Shown: positions 8,526 to 18,080, counted from the stretch's first letter. The stretch is DNA of 64,000 nucleotides from Limimaricola sp. (GCF_016125575.1 NZ_WGLM01000003.1:62001-126000), one strand, 5' to 3'. Notes: generated by a model from the letters alone, not told the origin. Numbers and translations: made by a program.

Positions 8526-9954
8526 TGCTGTCTCCTTTGGTGTCACTTTGGGTGCCGAGGGCTTCGATCTCGTCGGCCGATAGATGGCGCACCCTCTCCC
8601 AGACCCGTGACTTGCCGGGGTTCAGAAGGCCCTTGGGATCCATCCGTTTTTTCCACGCGAGGTGTCGGTAATCGGGCTGCATGTGGTTGCCCTCGATGAC
8701 ATGCACGTGGGCGTCGTAGACGGTGAAGCCGTCCGCCTCGTAGGTGGCGTTGATCTCGGCCAGGCGCTCGGGGCTCGTGAACCAGACGATCGGCAGATCG
8801 GCGGCGTAGATCACATCGCCGGCGCGGGTGAATTCATGGTGCGGCCAGACATCCTCGCCCTGTCTGATGCGCATCGCCTCCACGCGGGCGGCATCGGATG
8901 GGTCGGGGACGCCGACCTGCTGGTAGGTGGCGGAGCGATCCGATTTCAGGACTTGCAGCGTGGTGTGATTATACGCGAATTCGAAGACATGGGGCAGTTT
9001 CAGCGCCTGCCGCTCTGCCTCGTCCATGGCGAGGTGCATCGTACCGCCGTAACGCACCATGAGCGTCTCGAACGCGTCGAGGTGCTCGCGCGGCACCAGC
9101 GAAACCAGAAGGTGCCGGCCTTTGGGTACATGCGCATCAAGCCGAGGGAAATAATCGCAGATCCGAGCGTCCACCGTCGAGCACAGCTTGCGTGCGATCT
9201 GCTCTGGGCTGGCGGAGGCCAACGCATAACCCGCCGCGTAGCAGTCGGCGTAGTCGTCGAACCCGACCATGCAGCCCACCCAGTCGCGGGTTGGAACAGT
9301 GCGCAACGTAACCTCGGTAATTGCACCGTTCAGGCCCCAGGCGTGGTGAATCTGTAGCGCATTCTCGGCGTCGAACACATGCTCGACCGGTGTCGCCTCG
9401 ACCGACAGGGCCTTGATTTGCAGAATGTTTCCCGGTTCTCGCAGCGGGCCGTTTGCAACCGATCCGATCCCCGCCGAGCCGCCCGCAACAAAGCCGCCGA
9501 CGGTCGCGATATCCTGCGTCGAAGGAAACATCGTCATTTCCCAGCCCTCGGGATGCAGAGCCGCGTTGATGTCGGCCATCAGCGCGCCCGCCTCGACCCG
9601 TACAAACCCCTCGCCGATCTCAAGGATGTGGTTCATCGCCGTCGTTTCGACGATCAGGCCTCCGTGCAGCGGGACTGCCTGCCCGTAATTGCCGGTCCCG
9701 CCGCCGCGCAAGGTGACGGGGATGTCGTAGGCATGGGCCACGGCTAGGCAGTGTGCCAATTCTTCCCGTGTCTTGGGGTGCGCTACCAGATCGCCGAAGG
9801 AGCGGCGCAATTCAGCGTTCAAGATTGGCGAATACCAGAAGAAATCGCGACTTCGCTTTTTCACGGTCACCGGATCATCGCTGACACCGACGGGGTTCAG
9901 GGCTTCGGCGACGCGGCTCCAGTCACGTGCCTCCGGCGTTGCGTCATGGGGCAT
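8512..9954 (-). CDS. FAD-binding (PCMH-type) oxidase/dehydrogenase
   Basis: 480 residues from the ATG at 9954, preceded by TTGGAG. An N-terminal PCMH FAD-binding domain is clear (LRGGGTGNYGQAVPLHGG, then STQDIATVGGFVAGGSAGIG), followed by a C-terminal cap like that of GlcD or vanillyl-alcohol oxidases. It has no signal peptide. It overlaps the upstream deaminase-like gene by 11 bases and the dioxygenase gene by 14, so the operon is translationally coupled. It probably oxidises an alpha-hydroxy acid or an amine/alcohol intermediate. Substrate unknown. Confidence 0.87.
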   Translation of the reverse strand: MPHDATPEARDWSRVAEALNPVGVSDDPVTVKKRSRDFFWYSPILNAELRRSFGDLVAHPKTREELAHCLAVAHAYDIPVTLRGGGTGNYGQAVPLHGGLIVETTAMNHILEIGEGFVRVEAGALMADINAALHPEGWEMTMFPSTQDIATVGGFVAGGSAGIGSVANGPLREPGNILQIKALSVEATPVEHVFDAENALQIHHAWGLNGAITEVTLRTVPTRDWVGCMVGFDDYADCYAAGYALASASPEQIARKLCSTVDARICDYFPRLDAHVPKGRHLLVSLVPREHLDAFETLMVRYGGTMHLAMDEAERQALKLPHVFEFAYNHTTLQVLKSDRSATYQQVGVPDPSDAARVEAMRIRQGEDVWPHHEFTRAGDVIYAADLPIVWFTSPERLAEINATYEADGFTVYDAHVHVIEGNHMQPDYRHLAWKKRMDPKGLLNPGKSRVWERVRHLSADEIEALGTQSDTKGDSNDTI

Positions 9955-11194
9955 TGGTAACTCCAAGATGTTCGGTCAATGGCAGGACCGGGCTGTTGCC
10001 GGAGATCAGGTCCGACAGGCTCGGCACAGGGCAGACCAACAGGTCTGCAACCGCTGCGCCCTCGATATTAAGCGGCTCAAGCCCCATAGCGCGCCGCGCG
10101 GTGCTGGTGATGGTGTGCAGATGGCGGCCGAATGGCGGGTCGAGATGCCCGGCGAGGACCGCAAGGCCAAGTGAATGTATCGGGTCGTGACGGCCGATGG
10201 GACAGAAGGCATCACGCACGTTGTCGGTACCGACGATGATGTCGACCCCACGCCGTGCCAACTCGCGCAGCCGCGTGATCCCGCGCCGATCGGGTGTGCC
10301 GTCACGGCGCCCTTGCAAATAGAGATTGGTCGACGGTAGCGCGGCGACCGCGACCCCCGCACGCGCCAGCTTGTCCGCGATTCTCGCAACGTCATCGTCG
10401 GACCTTGAGGCGAGGCTGCAGGCATGGCCGCACAGAACCGGCCCCGAAAACCGCATCGCGCCGGCAACGTCCGCGATCAGTTCCAGACCATTAAGATCGG
10501 GGTCAAGCCCTTCGTCCACATGGAAATCGAGAGACAGGCCATAGTGCTCAGCGCAAGCGAACAAAACCTCCAACCCCTCCCGGCGTTTGATGTGGTGCAG
10601 CACGAGACTGCCCAGCACGCCACCGTCGCGCGCAACCCTGCGTGCCACCGCATCAGCGCGCGCGGGGTCGGACATCTCGTCGATGTCCGTCAGCGCCGCG
10701 CGCTGCAAGGTGACCCCGTCTTTCACGGCCTCGTCGTTCAGCGCGCCAAATACCTCCCAGGCCAGTGGCACCAAAGGGGCATCCGCGGATGCCGACCAAT
10801 CGACATGGGTACGCACGGCACTACAGCCTGCCGCGACCAGTTCGGACAATCCGCGGCGCGCCCGACGTTCAAGGTCTTCGGCTGTGCACAGCACCTTGTC
10901 ACGCATCTGAGCCGCAATGGCTGTTTGCAGGTTGCCACCCACATCATTGCAGCGCTCGATGCTGTGGCATTTGTCGAGATGCACATGTGCCTCAGCAAGG
11001 CGGGACAGCACGATGCACTCGGGGCGACTATTGCCAGTTTCCAGCGTGAGGCCCTCGACCCGCCCGCCGCGCAAGATCAATGTACCGCAGCGCAGATCAC
11101 CCTGCCGGACACCGCCAAACCTCTCGGGATCGGACAACAAGGCCTCCGGCACCCCAACGCCGCCCACGAGCCGGAGATCGGTCGCGGCATCCAT
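9944..11194 (-). CDS. cytosine-deaminase-like amidohydrolase
   Basis: 416 residues. Amidohydrolase-superfamily signatures are in the expected order: LSRLAEAHVHLDKCHS (two metal His), HHIKRREGLEV, the DFHVDEGLD segment with His and catalytic Glu, GHACSLAS with the third His, and the metal Asp in IIVGTDNVRDAF. This is the CodA/isocytosine/N-isopropylammelide-type subgroup, which deaminates or hydrolyses heterocyclic rings. The ATG overlaps the creatininase stop (ATGA). Together they suggest opening and stripping of a nitrogen heterocycle. Confidence 0.87.
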   Translation of the reverse strand: MDAATDLRLVGGVGVPEALLSDPERFGGVRQGDLRCGTLILRGGRVEGLTLETGNSRPECIVLSRLAEAHVHLDKCHSIERCNDVGGNLQTAIAAQMRDKVLCTAEDLERRARRGLSELVAAGCSAVRTHVDWSASADAPLVPLAWEVFGALNDEAVKDGVTLQRAALTDIDEMSDPARADAVARRVARDGGVLGSLVLHHIKRREGLEVLFACAEHYGLSLDFHVDEGLDPDLNGLELIADVAGAMRFSGPVLCGHACSLASRSDDDVARIADKLARAGVAVAALPSTNLYLQGRRDGTPDRRGITRLRELARRGVDIIVGTDNVRDAFCPIGRHDPIHSLGLAVLAGHLDPPFGRHLHTITSTARRAMGLEPLNIEGAAVADLLVCPVPSLSDLISGNSPVLPLTEHLGVTNAP

Positions 11195-11985
11195 CAGCTT
11201 TTCCTCCGGTGATCGAACACCGAGAACTCGGCAAGGAAGCGCGCAAAATTCGCGGCAGCGCTGTCAAGCAACTGGGCGCCCCGCTCGGCATCTGCCGCGC
11301 GGGCGTCACCCACGACACCGCTGGCAGACAGATCGTCAATGAGCCAACTCGGCATTCCTGCGGCGCCATGTACGCCGATAAACTCGAGGCCTGACCGCCA
11401 CGCCGGCAGCACGCTGTCAGCCGCCGGCGCTGCAGCCATGTCCACCAGGTCGGGCCGGGCCGCGAGCATTGCAGCGGTCTCGCTTTCGCCGGCATGCATA
11501 TCGAGCGCGTAGGTTTCGGGATCGAACAGTCCCTTGGTGTCGGCAAAAGCCGACCAACTGCACGTCACAACGATCATGTCATGGGCAATGCGCAACTCAC
11601 GCGACGCGACCTGTAGCAGTGCTGTATTCCCGCCATGACCGTTGAAAAGGACAAGTCGCGCCACTCCAGCACGTGCCACCGACGCTCCGATATCGCGCAA
11701 GACGGCCAGCAGGGTCTCTGCCGAAAGGCTCAGCGTGCCAGGATAGCGGGCGTGTTCGTCGCTCTTGGTCACGCGGAGTGTCGGGAGGATCAGGGCACTG
11801 ACCGGCTCTGCCACATGCCTAAGAGCGCGATCAAGGACGGCCTCGACAATGCAGTAGTCCACACTCAGCGGCAGATGCGGCCCATGCTGTTCGACCGCGC
11901 CAAGCGGTAGGATCGCCACTGTGTCTTGCGGCAACGATCGAAACGCCGGCGCCGACATCTCGGCCCAATGCATCACAATACCCAT
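11194..11985 (-). CDS. creatininase-family amidohydrolase
   Basis: 263 residues. Family metal ligands are present: PLGAVEQHGPHLPLSVD (Glu, His, Asp) near residue 27, FNGHGGNTALL with His near residue 113, and HAGESETAAML with Glu near residue 163. Members hydrolyse cyclic amides (creatinine, N-methylhydantoin-like rings) or formamides. It is the first gene of the leftward operon and its stop overlaps the next ATG. An internal ATG four codons in (11973) is an alternative start. No ribosome site is strong at either. Confidence 0.87.
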   Translation of the reverse strand: MGIVMHWAEMSAPAFRSLPQDTVAILPLGAVEQHGPHLPLSVDYCIVEAVLDRALRHVAEPVSALILPTLRVTKSDEHARYPGTLSLSAETLLAVLRDIGASVARAGVARLVLFNGHGGNTALLQVASRELRIAHDMIVVTCSWSAFADTKGLFDPETYALDMHAGESETAAMLAARPDLVDMAAAPAADSVLPAWRSGLEFIGVHGAAGMPSWLIDDLSASGVVGDARAADAERGAQLLDSAAANFARFLAEFSVFDHRRKS

Positions 11986-12235
11986 GCTTCAAGCCATCGC
12001 GCCAAAGGGATGCACGAGCCTGACGGCGACATCGGAAACTATAGGTTGGGTATGTCTGCACATAGGGCGCCGCTCCTCGCCTCGATATCGAGCGGCCCTT
12101 CGACTGTGCCAGAGATGATTCGAGATTAGCAGCAAGCGCCCAATGTCGCAAGTTTCGACATCAACCGGTCGGTGATTTGGATCGACGAACTGCGTTGCCC
12201 CAAGTTTCTTAGACACCTGCGTGGTTCAGTTTCTG

Positions 12236-12446
12236 CTATCTGACTTCGAAGTCTACCGGCGACAGGCTGCCATTGTCCGTGTGCTTGCGCTTCGGGTTGT
12301 CGAAGAGTTCGTTGTATTCGAACACGTCCCCCCGTGCGGCTTCTCGCGTTGGATAGGTGCGGCGTCTGACCCGCTCCCGTTTCAGCAGTAGGAAGAAGTT
12401 TTCGGCTACTGCTTTATCATGACAATTGCCTCGCCTGCATGTGCTG
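12236..12446 (-). pseudogene. C-terminal fragment of an IS3-family transposase (OrfB)
   Basis: About 65 residues of the rve-type integrase core end are readable: RRGNCHDKAVAENFF, with the catalytic Glu of the DDE triad, then RERVRRRTYPTREAARGD and the closing LSPVDFE. The stop is at 12236. The N-terminal four-fifths of the protein and the OrfA gene are missing. Homology stops where the IS6-derived element begins at 12447, so the IS3 copy was cut by, or rearranged with, that element. It is non-functional. Confidence 0.8.
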
Positions 12447-12846
12447 GGTGGTGTCGGACGCATGCGAACGCGTTTCAGTCTTGCAGAACGGGAAATCTGT
12501 TAGGCCGTAAGAAGGCCGCACCACTCAGCAAGAACGGCGGCGCGGGTGCCAGCGCCAGCGGCTCGACCGCATACTACAAACCCGTCGTTTGCGGATTTCT
12601 GCGGCGAATAGCGGGCCGAACCTGTTCCACCAAGACCGCACCGTCTTGTGGCTGATGTCGATGTCCACGTTCGTGCGGCAGATCCTCTACGTTCCGAAGC
12701 GACAGCGGGAACCGGATGTACAACATGACCGCCAGGCGGATGATCTCGGGCGAGGTTCTAAATTAGCGGAAGGGGTTGAGTTGGGTCATGACCAAAGGCT
12801 ACCCGGCCGACTGCGTAGCCTCAAGCCTGGTTGCCCTGACAGAGCC
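12447..12846. mobile_element. internally deleted IS6-family derivative with both ends
   Basis: A 400-base relic. Its left end (GGTGGTGTCGGACGCATGCG) matches the left end of the element at 44656, and its right end reads CCCTGACAGAGCC at 12834-12846. Bases around 12506-12547 match the transposase C-terminal coding end at about 44717-44757. From about 12550 the match jumps to about 45175 and continues to the right end, so about 400 bases of the transposase core are deleted. No coding capacity remains. No flanking duplication was found (ATGTGCTG left, CACGCCGG right). Confidence 0.7.
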
Positions 12847-12945
12847 CACGCCGGGCATCACCTGCGGCAAGTTGACTCTCATCCGTTCGACCAGTCTACC
12901 CGTATCGAACCACTGGCCTTCTATCGGGCCCTTGCGTCCTCTCGC

Positions 12946-14301
12946 TCAGCTCTTGCCGAAATGCTCCATGATCGCAGCAGCGTACTTGATACCCTTGATA
13001 TACTTGTCGATGTGGATGTTCTCGTCGGGCGCGTGCAGGTTGCAGCCGGGGTTGGCAAAGCCTGTGAGGACGCAGGGAATCCACACGTGCTTGAGGATTG
13101 CACCCTCGGCGGACACCCCGTTGACGATGGGCGGTTCGCCGTACACCTCGTGTGCGGCGGCGATGATGGATTTCGAAATGTCCTCGCGCGCCGAGATCTT
13201 GTATGGCGGTTCGGCATGCTCGAACGTCCGCACCTCGATCATGTCGAACCCTTTGGCCTTCAGGTGCGCCCTGAGCTTCGCCGCGGCGGCCTCGGGCTGA
13301 ATGTTGGGGATCAGGCGGAAGTCCATCCTCACCCGCGCCTCTTTCGGCACAATCGTCTTGGTGCCCGGCCCGGTATAGCCCGCGACGATCCCCTGGATGT
13401 TCGCGGTCGGCTCGTAGGTGCGCGCCCGCAGAGCATCGACACCGTCGCGGCCCAGGACGAACTGACTGACGCCCATCTCCTCGCGCAGCAGGTCGAAGTC
13501 GATGCGCCGCGCCTTGTCGGCAAGATAGCCCTCGTCCTCGGCATCGGGGACATAGATCCCCTCGGCCCAATCCTCGATCAGGATGTTGCGATCGCGGTCC
13601 ATGATCGTGGCCAGGGCATGAACGAGGTCCCAGACCGGGTTGGGCACGAGTGGGAAGTTGAGCGAATGGACATCCTCGCGCGGACCATGCGCGATCAGCT
13701 CGGCAAAGAGGACCGATTTCAACCCGAGCGAGACATCAGGTACCTCGGCCCCGATTTCCAGCGAGCCGTCGAGGCAATGCATGCCATCGGCCGCCAGCAA
13801 TTCCTTGTTCTGCGCCGCCCAGTCGGCAAGGTGCGGGCTGCCGATCTCTTCCTCGCCCTCGATGAACAGCTTGAGGTTCACCGGCACTTCGCCACGCACG
13901 GCCAGAAACGCCTTGGCGGCCTTGTTGAAGGCCAGAACGCCGCTCTTGTTGTCGGTCGCGCCACGCCCGTAAAGCACCCCGTCCACGATCGCCCCCGACC
14001 AGGGGCCGCCGTGGGTCCACGCCTCGACGGGCTCGGGCGGCTGGACGTCGTAATGCGAATAGCAAAGCAGCGTCTTTTTCGACGAGGGCGAGCGCAGTTC
14101 GCCGAAAATGACGGGGGGGCCTTCCGCCAGTTCGTGAAACTCGGCCGGCAGCCCGTCATCGTGCATCATCTGGCGCACAAGGGCGGCACAGTCCCGCAGG
14201 CCGATGTCCTGGGCCGAAACCGAAGGCTGCTGCACGAAGGTCTGAAGATCGGCGATGAACTCGTCGGCATGGGCGTCGATATAGGCGTAAATGTCTTTCA
14301 T
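12946..14301 (-). CDS. M20-family metallopeptidase / dipeptidase
   Basis: 451 residues. The ATG at 14301 overlaps the upstream SDR stop. Zinc-site motifs are all present: CYSHYDVQPPEPVEAW (His near 80), YGRGATDNKSG (bridging Asp near 115), FIEGEEEIGSPH (catalytic and metal Glu near 150), a later Asp in CLDGSLEIG, and His in CNLHAPDENI near the C-terminus. This pattern fits CNDP/DapE-like dipeptidases and N-acyl amino acid hydrolases. It is the last gene of the leftward catabolic operon and probably releases an amino acid from a dipeptide or acyl-amino acid intermediate. It ends 100 bases from the IS6 relic. Confidence 0.9.
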   Translation of the reverse strand: MKDIYAYIDAHADEFIADLQTFVQQPSVSAQDIGLRDCAALVRQMMHDDGLPAEFHELAEGPPVIFGELRSPSSKKTLLCYSHYDVQPPEPVEAWTHGGPWSGAIVDGVLYGRGATDNKSGVLAFNKAAKAFLAVRGEVPVNLKLFIEGEEEIGSPHLADWAAQNKELLAADGMHCLDGSLEIGAEVPDVSLGLKSVLFAELIAHGPREDVHSLNFPLVPNPVWDLVHALATIMDRDRNILIEDWAEGIYVPDAEDEGYLADKARRIDFDLLREEMGVSQFVLGRDGVDALRARTYEPTANIQGIVAGYTGPGTKTIVPKEARVRMDFRLIPNIQPEAAAAKLRAHLKAKGFDMIEVRTFEHAEPPYKISAREDISKSIIAAAHEVYGEPPIVNGVSAEGAILKHVWIPCVLTGFANPGCNLHAPDENIHIDKYIKGIKYAAAIMEHFGKS

Positions 14302-15023
14302 TGGGACGTCTCCAAGTCCTGCGCGATCTGCCAGGCATTCAGGCGTTGCCCGTTGAAGTCCGCCGCGCGCGTTTCGGCGATATGGACGAAGGCCGGGGCA
14401 AGGCGGTCGGGGGAAATCCACTGCCGCTTGTTCTCGGGGGTGTAGTTCGCCTCGGACATCGGGGTGTGCATCAGGTGACCAGGGGTGATCGTGCAGGACA
14501 CGACATCGGCATCGCCCGCCTCCATCGCGAGGCACTTCGAGAACCCCTCCAGCCCATGCTTTGCCATGCAATAGGCGGTTTCGTCGGCAAATCCCTTGAT
14601 GCCCGATTGCGAGGACACGAAGATCAGCGTTCCGCCGCGGGCCTTCATCTCGGCCCACACGGCCTGGGAAAGCAGAAACGCGGCCTGCAACCCGACATCG
14701 AGCGTCGCGCGGAACGTGACGAAATCGGTCGACTCAAGCGGGGCGGGACGCAGGATGGCGGCGTTGTGGATCAGGGTATCGACCGGACCTGCCGCCTGGA
14801 TCTTCGCAATCGCCTCGCGCGTTTGCTGCGCGTCCGACAGGTCGGCCACGACCGCATGCGCGCGCGGCCCGCACTGGCGCGCGACCGCCTGCAGCGGGTC
14901 TGCCGCCCGGTCGATCAGGATAACCTCCGCCCCCCGGCCGGCAAAGGCGCGCGCGATGGCAGCGCCCAGCCCCTGCGCGGCCCCGGTGACGACGACGCGC
15001 TGACGTTCGACCGGGGGCGTCAT
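14298..15023 (-). CDS. short-chain dehydrogenase/reductase (SDR)
   Basis: 241 residues. The start at 15023 is fixed by the ATGA overlap with the preceding dehydrogenase gene. It has the cofactor motif VVVTGAAQGLGAAIA, the NAA motif IHNAAILRP and the active site Ser...YCMAKHG (Tyr-x-x-x-Lys) near residue 147. Classical SDRs oxidise or reduce a secondary alcohol with NAD(P). Its place between a Gfo/Idh dehydrogenase and an M20 peptidase implies a redox step on the imported compound. Confidence 0.88.
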   Translation of the reverse strand: MTPPVERQRVVVTGAAQGLGAAIARAFAGRGAEVILIDRAADPLQAVARQCGPRAHAVVADLSDAQQTREAIAKIQAAGPVDTLIHNAAILRPAPLESTDFVTFRATLDVGLQAAFLLSQAVWAEMKARGGTLIFVSSQSGIKGFADETAYCMAKHGLEGFSKCLAMEAGDADVVSCTITPGHLMHTPMSEANYTPENKRQWISPDRLAPAFVHIAETRAADFNGQRLNAWQIAQDLETSQ

Positions 15024-16105
15024 GCTGCGTCTCCCGCGGGCAAAGTCTCCCACCGGCGGCTACGTGTCGAGGCAAGGACCGCATCCAGAACCTGCTGATT
15101 GCGCAGGCCGTCCAAGAACGTCGCCCCCTGTCGCAGCGGCCGGCCCTCGGTGATGGCACCAACCAGTTCGCGCAGCGCCGACAGCACCGAGACGTTCCAG
15201 ATGCCCTTGTTCAGGCCGGCCAGCGATGCGTTCGGATCGGTTTCGGTGATCTCGGTGAACCCCTTTTCACCCGCCTTGGCAAACCACAGCCGTTCGTCGC
15301 CGTTCGACAGCGTCAGCGTGCCTTTCGAGCCGAAAACCTGCGTCTCGTTGCCCATGTTGGTCGCGGCGACGCCGCTCATGAACACCCGCGCCAGCGCGCC
15401 CGACGCCATTTCGAGGGTGAAGTAGGACAGGTCGTCGGCCGTCGCGGTCCATGCCTGCCCGGTCTTGGGATCGACCCTGTCGGGCACGCGCGTAAGCGCC
15501 TGCCCCACCACGGCGGTGGGTTCACCCAGCCACCAGCGCAGCATGTCCACCTGGTGCGAGCCGTTGGCGCCCAGCCGGCCGCCGCCCTGCGCGGCATCCG
15601 ACCACCAGTCGCCCATCGGGCGCGAGGCCGGATCGTTCCATGAGGCGCCGATATTGGCGATGTTGACGTGCCGGATCTCGCCCAGCGCACCGTCGGCGAT
15701 CATCGCCGCGATACGGGCGCGGTTCGGGTTGAAACGCAATTCGTGGTCGATCATGTGGACGCGCCCCGCGGCCTCGGCCGCCTCCAGCATCGCGCGGGCC
15801 TCGGTGGCATTCATCGCGGTCGGCTTTTCACACAACACATGCGCCCCGGCCGCGACCGCGGCCAAAGTCATGGGCTTGTGAAGGTTGGTGGGCGTGGCGA
15901 TGCAGACCAGGTCAGGCGCGTGTTCGTCCAGCATCCGTTGCCAGTCGTCATAAACCGCCGTGATGCCGTGGGGCGCGGCGGCGGCCTGCGCACTGGCAAG
16001 CCGGCCCGAGGCCAGCGCCACGACCTTTGCCCCGTCGATGTGCCGGAATGCGGGCAGATAGGCGTCACGCGCGAAGCTCGCCCCAATAATGCCGACCGTG
16101 ATCAT
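15020..16105 (-). CDS. Gfo/Idh/MocA-family oxidoreductase
   Basis: 361 residues. The N-terminal Rossmann fold (VGIIGASFARDAYLPAF) and the EKP motif (VLCEKPTAMNA), whose Lys is catalytic, are clear. The C-terminal beta-sheet substrate domain follows. A good ribosome site (AAAAGGAGA) precedes the ATG. These enzymes usually oxidise a sugar or inositol hydroxyl or act on a related polyol. It is 29 bases downstream of the permease gene and overlaps the SDR gene. The cluster carries a second member at 19738, suggesting two successive redox steps. Confidence 0.9.
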   Translation of the reverse strand: MITVGIIGASFARDAYLPAFRHIDGAKVVALASGRLASAQAAAAPHGITAVYDDWQRMLDEHAPDLVCIATPTNLHKPMTLAAVAAGAHVLCEKPTAMNATEARAMLEAAEAAGRVHMIDHELRFNPNRARIAAMIADGALGEIRHVNIANIGASWNDPASRPMGDWWSDAAQGGGRLGANGSHQVDMLRWWLGEPTAVVGQALTRVPDRVDPKTGQAWTATADDLSYFTLEMASGALARVFMSGVAATNMGNETQVFGSKGTLTLSNGDERLWFAKAGEKGFTEITETDPNASLAGLNKGIWNVSVLSALRELVGAITEGRPLRQGATFLDGLRNQQVLDAVLASTRSRRWETLPAGDAA

Positions 16106-16134
16106 GTCGTCTCCTTTTCAGTGGGAAAGCGGGC

Positions 16135-17094
16135 TTAGCCGTTGGACTTCAGCCGCGGGTCGAGGAAATCGCGCAGCCAGTCGCCGATGATGTTGAAGGC
16201 AAGCACGGTCAGCACGATCGCCATGCCGGGAAAGACCGCCAACCACCACTTGTTGGCGATCAGCTGGTCGCGGCTTTCCGCCAGCATCGATCCCCAGGTC
16301 GGCACCGACGGCGGCACGCCCAGGCCGAGGAAGGACAGGGCCGCCTCGGCAAGGATGACCGAGGCGATGTTGAAGGACGCGATGACCGTCAGCGGCGCAA
16401 TCACGTTGGGCAGGATCGTGACGAACATGATCGACGCATGGCTTGCGCCCAGTGCGCGCGCGGCCTCGACGAATTCCTTCTCGCGCAATGACAGTGTCTG
16501 CGCGCGCACGATCCGGGCATAGGTAATCCACTGCCCGATGCCTAGGACAAGTATCAGGTTGAAGACCCCCGGCCCCAGCACGACAAGGAACATGATGGCC
16601 ATCAGGACGAAAGGAAAGGCCAGCTGGATGTCCCCGATGCGCATGATGACATCATCCGTCCAGCCGCCGAAATAGCCCGAGATCAGCCCCAGCGCGACGC
16701 CCAGCGATCCGCCGATGACGATCGCGGTGACACCGACCAGCAACGAAACTCGCGCGCCGTAAAGAAGCCGCGACAGCACGTCGCGGCCCAGGCCGTCCGA
16801 GCCGAGGAAGAACTTCACATGGCCGGCCCTGTCGGCGACCATCGGCGCTTCGAGCCGGGTCATGATGTTCTGGCGGTTGGGATCGAGCGGCGAGATCGTC
16901 GGGCCGAGGATGGCGGCCAGTATCAACAGCGCGAGGATGAAAAGGGCCAGCAATGGCCAGCGGCCACGTACCATGCTGCGCCAGGCGCGGCGCCAGCCAT
17001 CGCCACGCCGCTGGGGCGGCAGGGCGACCATGGTATCGGCAAGACCTGCCGCCGCGGGATCGATGAACGGGCCGTCAGGGTGGGATTGCGTCAT
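16135..17094 (-). CDS. ABC transporter permease, DppC/OppC type
   Basis: 319 residues from the ATG at 17094; a GTG at 17109 overlapping the upstream stop is possible. It has an N-terminal cytoplasmic tail, a first membrane helix (WPLLALFILALLILAAILGP), the DGLGRDVLSRLLYGAR loop typical of DppC, and five further helices. The EAA loop is EFVEAARALGASHASIMFVT. It pairs with the DppB-type subunit directly upstream to form the inner-membrane channel for the substrate caught by the 18182-19735 binding protein. Confidence 0.92.
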   Translation of the reverse strand: MTQSHPDGPFIDPAAAGLADTMVALPPQRRGDGWRRAWRSMVRGRWPLLALFILALLILAAILGPTISPLDPNRQNIMTRLEAPMVADRAGHVKFFLGSDGLGRDVLSRLLYGARVSLLVGVTAIVIGGSLGVALGLISGYFGGWTDDVIMRIGDIQLAFPFVLMAIMFLVVLGPGVFNLILVLGIGQWITYARIVRAQTLSLREKEFVEAARALGASHASIMFVTILPNVIAPLTVIASFNIASVILAEAALSFLGLGVPPSVPTWGSMLAESRDQLIANKWWLAVFPGMAIVLTVLAFNIIGDWLRDFLDPRLKSNG

Positions 17095-17105
17095 TGCCTG
17101 CTGCC

Positions 17106-18080
17106 TCACAAACGCACGCGCGGATCAAGCCGCGCATAGACAAGGTCGACGATCAGGTTGATCGCCACGAATATTCCGGCCAGCACGATTACGCAGGCCT
17201 GCACCAGCGGGATGTCGCGCTGGTTGATCGCGTTGAACAGAAGCCGGCCGATGCCCGGCCAGGAGAACACGATCTCGACCACCACGACTCCGCCCAGCAG
17301 GAAACCGAACTCCAGCCCGATCATCGTCACGACAGGCAGCCAGGCGTTTCGAAGGGCGTGGTTGATGACCACCGCATACTCGCTCAGGCCCTTGGCGCGT
17401 GCCGTGCGCACGAAGTCGAGCGACAGCGTTTCCAGCATGGACGAGCGGACCAGCCGGGCATTGCGCGAAAGCGAATAGACCCCCACCGCAAGGCTGGGCA
17501 TGATCAGGTAGTAGATCGCCGAGGGAAGGTTGGCGAAAGCAGTGTGGAAATCGCCCTGGAACATCGGTTCCAGCAGCGGCACGTGGCCCGAGATCGGCAG
17601 CCACCGCAACTGAACGCCGAACGTCATGATCATCATGATCCCAAGCCAGAAACTGGGTATGGACTGGCCCAGCATGCCAAGGATCATGATCGAGCCGTCT
17701 GTTGCCGAGCCTCGTCGAAGGGCCGCGAGCACGCCCAGCGGTATTGCCACCACGATGGCGATCAGCATCGAGAACAGCGTCAGCTCGATCGTGGCCGGCA
17801 GGGCATCGGCCACGACGTCGATCGCGGGCCGGTGAAATTTCAGGGACTTGCCCAGGTCGCCCTGGGCGGCCTTCCCGATGAAGGTGAGGTATTGGACATA
17901 TAGCGGCTTGTCGAAGCCGAGCCTGACGCGGGTCTGGGCAATCTCCTCGTTCGTCGCCCGGTCAGACACGTAAAGAAAGGTAGGATCGCCGCCGATGTGC
18001 AGCGCGGTGAAGCTGATCAGCGTCACGCCCAGGATGACGATCACGGTCTGGCTCAGACGTCGGGCGATGTAGGTCCACAC
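17106..18080 (-). CDS. ABC transporter permease, DppB/OppB type
   Basis: 324 residues from a GTG at 18080, chosen because GAAGGAACC sits about eight bases upstream and the protein then begins with the family N-terminus (MWTYIARRLSQTVIVILGV). Six membrane helices are present. The EAA loop reads DFVRTARAKGLSEYAVVINH. The C-terminus has the usual INLIVDLVYARLDPRVRL ending. It lies about 100 bases after the binding-protein gene, across a strong hairpin, and overlaps the DppC-type gene start region. Confidence 0.92.
   Translation of the reverse strand: MWTYIARRLSQTVIVILGVTLISFTALHIGGDPTFLYVSDRATNEEIAQTRVRLGFDKPLYVQYLTFIGKAAQGDLGKSLKFHRPAIDVVADALPATIELTLFSMLIAIVVAIPLGVLAALRRGSATDGSIMILGMLGQSIPSFWLGIMMIMTFGVQLRWLPISGHVPLLEPMFQGDFHTAFANLPSAIYYLIMPSLAVGVYSLSRNARLVRSSMLETLSLDFVRTARAKGLSEYAVVINHALRNAWLPVVTMIGLEFGFLLGGVVVVEIVFSWPGIGRLLFNAINQRDIPLVQACVIVLAGIFVAINLIVDLVYARLDPRVRL

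Noticed and set aside
12589-14445. A long plus-strand frame across the IS6 relic and the M20 gene
   Set aside because: It is antisense to a complete M20 peptidase with all zinc motifs and crosses an element boundary, so it is a composition artefact.
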